A stretch of 64,000 nt of DNA. Origin: Zonotrichia leucophrys gambelii (lineage: Eukaryota; Chordata; Aves; Passeriformes; Passerellidae). Where the stretch lies: the NCBI RefSeq assembly GCF_028769735.1, contig NC_088172.1, positions 93,820,951 through 93,884,950 of the forward strand. Reading direction: 5' to 3'. Positions 58,124 to 64,000 of this stretch are shown here, piece after piece; within the stretch, counting starts at the first letter, position 1; every line of letters starts with the position of its first letter. The notes beneath the pieces were generated by a model. It was not told the origin of the DNA. It did no database searches and worked only from the letters and a program-made list of their open reading frames with translations. Position numbers and translations under genes: made by a program.

Positions 58124-61100
58124 AGGCTCTGTCCCAGTGTGGCACAGCAGTGACATGCCAGCAGGCAGCCTGGACACCAAGCTGGGAGCTGGAATGAGCA
58201 TGGGACAAAATCCCATTGGGAACTGGAGGCAGCCTCATCATCCCGGTACTGGAAATATAAATGCAGCCCTTACGTGAGGACTGGGTCTTGCTGTAATAAA
58301 TTGGATTAAGGGCTATTTTTACATTCCTGCCTCTGGAGAGGGTTTTGGGGCCTGGAGACAGATGCATGTCATGGCTGGGTGCTGGCAGCCCTGTGTCCAC
58401 TCCTGGTCTGAGCAAGCCAGCCCAGGCTCACCTGAGGGCAGCACGGATGAATTTCCCACCAGCAGCAGAAACAAGGGCAATCATCTGCCCTGAAATCAGC
58501 TCCATTGAAATTGCTGCCTTCTTCCAGCTCCTGACACGCACCAAGACTGGGTGCTCTCACAGAGGCCTTCTGCCCACACCAGGACAAGACAGAGAGACCT
58601 CAGGAGCAGCTGTGGGAGCTGCTGGTGCTGCTCACCATGGTGAGTCTTCCCTTCCACTCCTTTGCTTTGTTGCCTTCTTGGAAGGCAGAGCTCAGTGAGT
58701 TATTTTTTTCCCATTAGGAAATGAGCTGAAGTAGCTGGTGACTCCTCAGGGATAATACTTGGAAATCAGGAAGGCACTTGAGCAGCAACATCAAAATATA
58801 GTGGTGTAAAAGGGTAATTATTAAAACAAAAGGTTTCTGATTTTCTGTAATTATGAATATCTACCAGATTAGTAGGATTTTCCCACCACACTCTTTATGG
58901 CTGGAACTGTGAAGAATTTGAAACATCTGATTATTTTAACTTTGAAGCATGGGAGACCCTGAATAAATCCCAGGGGAATTAGACTCCCAGCACAGCAATT
59001 TTGGGGACACCCAACATGAGTGAAATGAGTGTTACACAGCCAAAAATTTCTCTCTCCCCTTCACTGCTGGGCCCAGCATAACTTCTGGTGGCCACAACTT
59101 TTCCACCCTTATCCTTTCTGCTGGTAAAATAAGTTGTGTGTGCTTTGATGGGCAGGGGCTGCCACAAACCCTGGCAGGTTTTGTGTCTGGCTGGCCACAG
59201 CAGCAGCAGCAGGTGCCATCCCCAGCCTGTGCCCAGCACCAGCTCTTGCTGGGGCCTGTGTTATTTAGCTGAGGACATGGGGAGAGCAGTAGGGAGGGCT
59301 TTGCCTGGGTTTATAAACAGGAAGGTTTGCTCTCTGGGTCCATGTTACCTGGCAAGATTAGCAAGCCTCCATGTTTGGGGCAATGACATTTCTCTGTCTG
59401 CACTATGATTGATCTTTTAAGTGCCTTTCCAGTCAATATCAAAATTGCCAAGATTTATCTTAATACCTTGGACAGATGGCTTCTATTGATTAGAATGGGA
59501 GTTGTGGAGAGGGGATATATTGGGAGTTCTTTGTAGCTGTTTACAGAGCAAACAGTTTCCATCTGCTCTCTGTTTTATTGCAGAGCAAAGGATCACCCAG
59601 CTGCAGAACTTAACAGATGACCATGGGGCACATCAGCAGCACATCCCACCAGTTGTTATCCCTCCTGCCTCTGCTCAACCATTTACCCAGCACCTGGGTC
59701 TCCACATATGGCTCTGAGGTTTCCATTTCCAAGGGGTCTCTCACCCAGGAGGTGCTTCTGCCTCGCCTCCCACCCTCCATGCTCAGAAGAAAACACAAGA
59801 GCACTCACATGCACATCCCAGGCAACATTTTTTTTGTCCTGTTTATTTCAAAAGTCTTTGCAGGAGCTTAGCTGCAACATTCCAAATGTCACCTGGAATT
59901 TGACATCCTCCCAGATGTAGAGAATTCACACTCCATCATGTTTCATGGCATTAAAAACACACAGGAACATTTCCTGGACACCACCAGTGGGTTCTTCCTC
60001 TGTCTCCTTAACCACCAGCTCTACACATCCTCTGCCAATGCCTCTGCACTGCTCTGCAAAGCAGCTGCACCTCAGCTGTCTCTGCCTCCTGGATCCATAA
60101 CCATGTTTCTGTGAATGAAGGGGTGCCAAGCCCAAAATACCCATTTTTGTTTGCAAACTGTACATAATGAACCAGCAGAAACGTGATCCGCCTTTGATTG
60201 GCTCGTTTATGGCTTTTAGTCCTCTTCATTCAAAGATCTTACAGTGGAAAAATCCTGAGCTGACATCAGAAGTGGGACTGATTCATTAAGAGCACTCATA
60301 ATTATGGTGTGAGCTGGAGACTAAGTTCCTGTCAACCCAGGATTAAAGCATTTTTAATACTGACACTTGTTTAAACAGATTTCAATATTGAAATTTATTC
60401 CGGTTTTGCAAGGAAGTATTATCTGAAAGAGAGTAAAAATCTATGTTTTCCAATCAACAATTTACAGGAACTTACGTTTCTTCATTTCACCTCTTGGTAA
60501 ACACAATCAAAATTGTGATGGAAAAATACATGCATCTCCTTTTGAATTCTAGCAGGCATTTAACTCATTACATCTATTTAATTAGGTTATTTATTACCTG
60601 CAATTCAACCAAGTTACTCCAGATTCAAGCCACAGGAACACTTGCTTCTTAGACTCTCCCATCTCTTTTGGTTTATTTAGGTAATCTTTGTGTGGTTCGG
60701 CTCTTTGGGAGTATGTTGGGTGATGTCAGGCACTGGGACCTGCTGCAGCTCTTTCTGGATGGCAAAATGTCCTTTTTTCTGACCAACACTCAGCTGAAAT
60801 GTCTCTTGGTTGTTGAAAATGTCCCTGGCTAATACCCATATGCACAGTATGTGACAGTAAATTGCCCGTGTAACATTTGCTGCCATCCTCTGATTTCAGC
60901 AGCAGGGATGTGAAATGTCCCTAACAGTGTAGAAACAGATGCAGAAATTTGTTCCAAAAGTGCCATTTTGGTGCTGAAGCTGCCTGTAGAGCAATTTCCA
61001 GCACCCCAACCAACCATCTGGTTCTCTCCTGAACCCAAACTTCTCCCCCTGCCATGCAAACATCGAGCTGCTGCAAACAGAGGCAGCTCTGCTCAAAGCT

Positions 61101-64000
61101 TTTGCATGTGAGATCCTTACCAGCACATTCACGATTATTTTGCTTGTCTGAAATGCTGATAATGGGTGTTTGGGTTTTCTGTTTGGGGTTTTTTTCCTCC
61201 TTTTTTTGAAAAACCATGACCAATTGAAGGTCAGCTGCCAAATGGACTGAACGATCAGCGCAGGAAAATTGAAAATCATAACATCTTGTGTGTAGGCTGT
61301 GAATAATGGGCAACACCCTTTTGATCATTAAAATAGAAAATGATCTCTCTGTTTTCCACTGTTTTTAGCCCATTAGGAAGGCAGGGATAAGAGCACACTG
61401 CTGATGATTTGCACCACTCTCCTGGCAGTACAATCCCTGGCTACAGCCCAGGGGCTGGCAGTGGGATGGATCCCACCCTGGCAGGGGCTGGGCTGGAGGA
61501 GGCAGCTGTGCTCTGCCATGACCTTCAGCTGCTCTCCAAAAACCACAGGCACCCCAAGCAGGGACATTCTGTGCGTTTTCTGCTGGGGGCTGGACCAGTA
61601 TTCATGGTCCACAGGCATGCTTAAATTTAGGGATGGAGGCAAGCTCACCCCTGAGCGCTGTGCAGAGCAAGGCATGTCCTCAATTACATTTTGCTTTCTT
61701 ACAGATAAAGAAAAGATAAGCCTTGCATGCTGTGGAGCAGGCAGAAAACAAGGCTTTTTCCCAGAAGACACAGGTGCATTGAGCATTGGAAAAGAATGAT
61801 AATTTTGTGACAAATGCCTGAGCTTCAGGGTCCAATTGTATATTTTAGCACCTTACTTTCTGTTCAGAACACCACTTACTTTTGTTGATTCACTGTACTG
61901 GTAAGACAATTCTTCTTGTTTTCACTGATAAAGATCTCTTAGCAAATATAGCCAGACTCAGTAATTGATTCATCTTTTAATATTTATATATGCTGTCATC
62001 ATATGGAAAGTCAAAACAAATCTCTCTATCTGTTTTATGAGGAGAGAAGCATCACAGTAGGATTGCAGCTTTGCCAGTGCAGAGGCACCGAAAAGAGCAA
62101 ACTGGAGTGTCCCAAACACTCCAGTTTCAGGAGCAACCAAGGGTTCCAAGGTGGCCAGAACAAGGAACAGCCTAGCACAGGCTGCAGCTCTTTGCTGTGC
62201 CTCTCAAGAGAGGCTCAATGCTACGTCCATTATCTTTTTTACTTTTTTAGCACTGGCAAACATCTCAGCAAAGGGAGCTGCCTGGATCCACCCAGCCAAG
62301 CTGCTTTAACCACCCCAGTGCCACCTCCCAACCACCAAACCAACCTCCAAATTAACATTGTTTTGTGTCAAGAGCCCATCCATCACCCTTAGCCCTGAAG
62401 CTGTGTGGCCTTTTTGATAAAAGTGGTTAGCAGCCAGTCGAGCCCTGTGATTTATGTTTCCTTGCTTGAATTGCAATTACATTAGCATGCCCTTGGTTTG
62501 CAATGGCCAAAGAGGTACAAATGTTCAGGTTTTGAAGGTTTAGACATGCAATTCTGTTTGCAGCAATCAGGCAGGCTCCATTTCAATCCCTCTGAAGGCT
62601 CTATTCACAGGAGCAAATGTTCAGCATAGGGCTTTTTCCAAATGGGACTTACATATTTCTGACTTTAAGAATTTGAAACAAATTAGATAGAATGGGCAAA
62701 TGAAATATGCAAGTCCTTTTACATGAAACTGAATCATTTGCATCCTGCACAGAATTCATGTCAAGCAATTCTGTTAAAAAAAGATATTCAGTTTGCTAAT
62801 TCCAACCATGACGTAATTTACAATCAGATTCTAGATTTTACAAAACAATTTAAAAAAGAAAAACATTCAGAAAAGTGACTAATTTTGGTGGGCCTGGGAA
62901 TATTTGCTGGTGTTCATATTTCAGCTATTTGCAATCAATGCAAAAAGGAAAATCATACCAACCAGAAAACAGCACAGAACTGGTCATTCCTTCTAGAATT
63001 CAATGCAGAAATAAGCAAATACCAAAGCCAGGGGAATCAGCTCCAAAAGTAAAATTTTGAGGTTTGTAGTAGGAGATAGCAAAGCCAGCTCAGCTAAAGA
63101 TATCTACCAAGCTGTGCCCTTTCAAACAGAAACAAAATAAATAGGAATACTTTTCAACAGGTTATCTTGAAACTCAAGTGGTTTAAATTGGCTGGAAATT
63201 TGGAACGAATATTTTTGCTGAGAGTATCCAGCAAAATAGAATTCTAGTGAAAACTAAAAATGGGATTGTATATGTAGAATTATAGCATTTTTATTTTTGT
63301 AAATAAACAATGTTTACACACACAAAACCCCCCCACAGACAATCCCCAAACCATTTTTTAGCTGTTGTGCTTTCAGATACTGAGGTTTTACAGTAAAACT
63401 GGAACTAAATTCTTGCACTGCCTGTGCAGCCCATGGATGATACTATAAGCAAAAACTTCCTGGACATAATTTTACTTGCATGGAATAGGAAATTATACCC
63501 ATTGAGAATACCTGGTGTTTGATTTGCTCATTGTCAGAAATAGCAGTAATTTTTTCATGTTGTTTATGCATGTTATTATAAAAGCATTAATCTTGCATTG
63601 ACTCACTGGCTTTAAAAAATACTTTTACAGTCTGCAAAAAAAGGAATATGGAGACTCCTTTGTATTCCTTAGGTTTGAAAAAGCATCACCTGCTGAAGGT
63701 CTGATCCTGAAAACACTTGGGATGTTGAGGATAGGATGCTGGGATGTTACACACACTGTCAAACCCAGCTACATCCTCTGGGCTTGGGAGCTGTCTGGGA
63801 CACACCAGGGTGTGACACAGCCCTGGGACTAGGAGGATTTGGAGGCAAGGGGATCTGCGCCTCTGATAGATCCAAAACACTGATCAAACACTGATCATCA
63901 CTGCAAGGGACCAGCACGGCTGCTTTCCCAATAAAAGCTGGGCAACTGACTTGTGTGGTCCCTTTTTCCCCAGGAAAAGGCATTTCTCACAAAAAGCCTC
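58124..64000. other. Intergenic, no gene seen
   Basis: Nearly 6 kb of unique-looking, increasingly AT-rich DNA. There is no CpG-rich promoter-like region, no recognised coding exon and no LTR or CR1 copy. A perfect hairpin lies at 62099-62127. The longest frames (for example 62003-62392 on + and 61373-61813 on -) show no recognisable domain. Confidence 0.65.
62099..62127. repeat. Perfect inverted repeat, 12-bp arms, 5-base loop
   Basis: aaactggagtgt (62099-62110) is the exact reverse complement of acactccagttt (62116-62127), loop cccaa. Confidence 0.97.

Noticed and set aside
62003..62392. 129-codon + strand frame
   Set aside because: No recognisable domain, no splice or promoter context and repeat-like glutamine/serine composition. 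It is most likely chance.

Overview
The window is nuclear DNA from a bird, most likely a songbird (passerine). The one recognisable gene is a vertebrate MSH2. Around it are CR1 LINE fragments in the avian style and many short solo LTRs. Several LTRs look like families I associate with songbird genomes, but the exact family names were not checked against a repeat library. There is no bacterial, plasmid or CRISPR-like content.

Layout. Positions 1-18765 appear to be the downstream part of MSH2 intron 6, since the first exon found is exon 7 and no exon 1-6 sequence was seen. MSH2 exons 7-16 lie on the + strand between 18766 and 41052. They encode the rest of the lever domain, the clamp, the whole ABC-type ATPase with Walker A and Walker B, and the C-terminal helix-turn-helix dimerisation region, up to the stop codon. 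A short 3' UTR with an AATAAA signal ends the gene near 41.29 kb. Exons 7-14 and 16 have exactly the lengths known for human MSH2; exon 15 is one codon shorter. All phases join without a frameshift or internal stop, so the gene looks intact and functional. From about 41.3 kb to the end I see no host gene, only CR1 remnants, solo LTRs, simple repeats and unique sequence. The neighbour expected from mammalian synteny (KCNK12) is not visible.

Repeats. Seven LTRs of one family of about 380-414 bp are present, six with plausible 6-bp target-site duplications (four of those without complication). Two or three LTRs of a second family of about 620-660 bp and one of a third family are also present. 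Six-base duplications point to class II (ERVK-like) endogenous retroviruses reduced to solo LTRs.

Highlights. (1) A perfect 150-bp direct duplication of an open, exon-like fragment at the left end. (2) A GC-AG intron after MSH2 exon 13, in an 804-bp intron that is half solo LTR. (3) A sharp GC peak in MSH2 exon 12. (4) Four perfect 11-15-bp inverted repeats with 5-8-base loops, like template-switch scars. (5) A flank-plus-LTR segment copied between introns 11 and 13. (6) Strongly strand-asymmetric G/T tracts in two introns. I did not find a convincing new multi-gene system.
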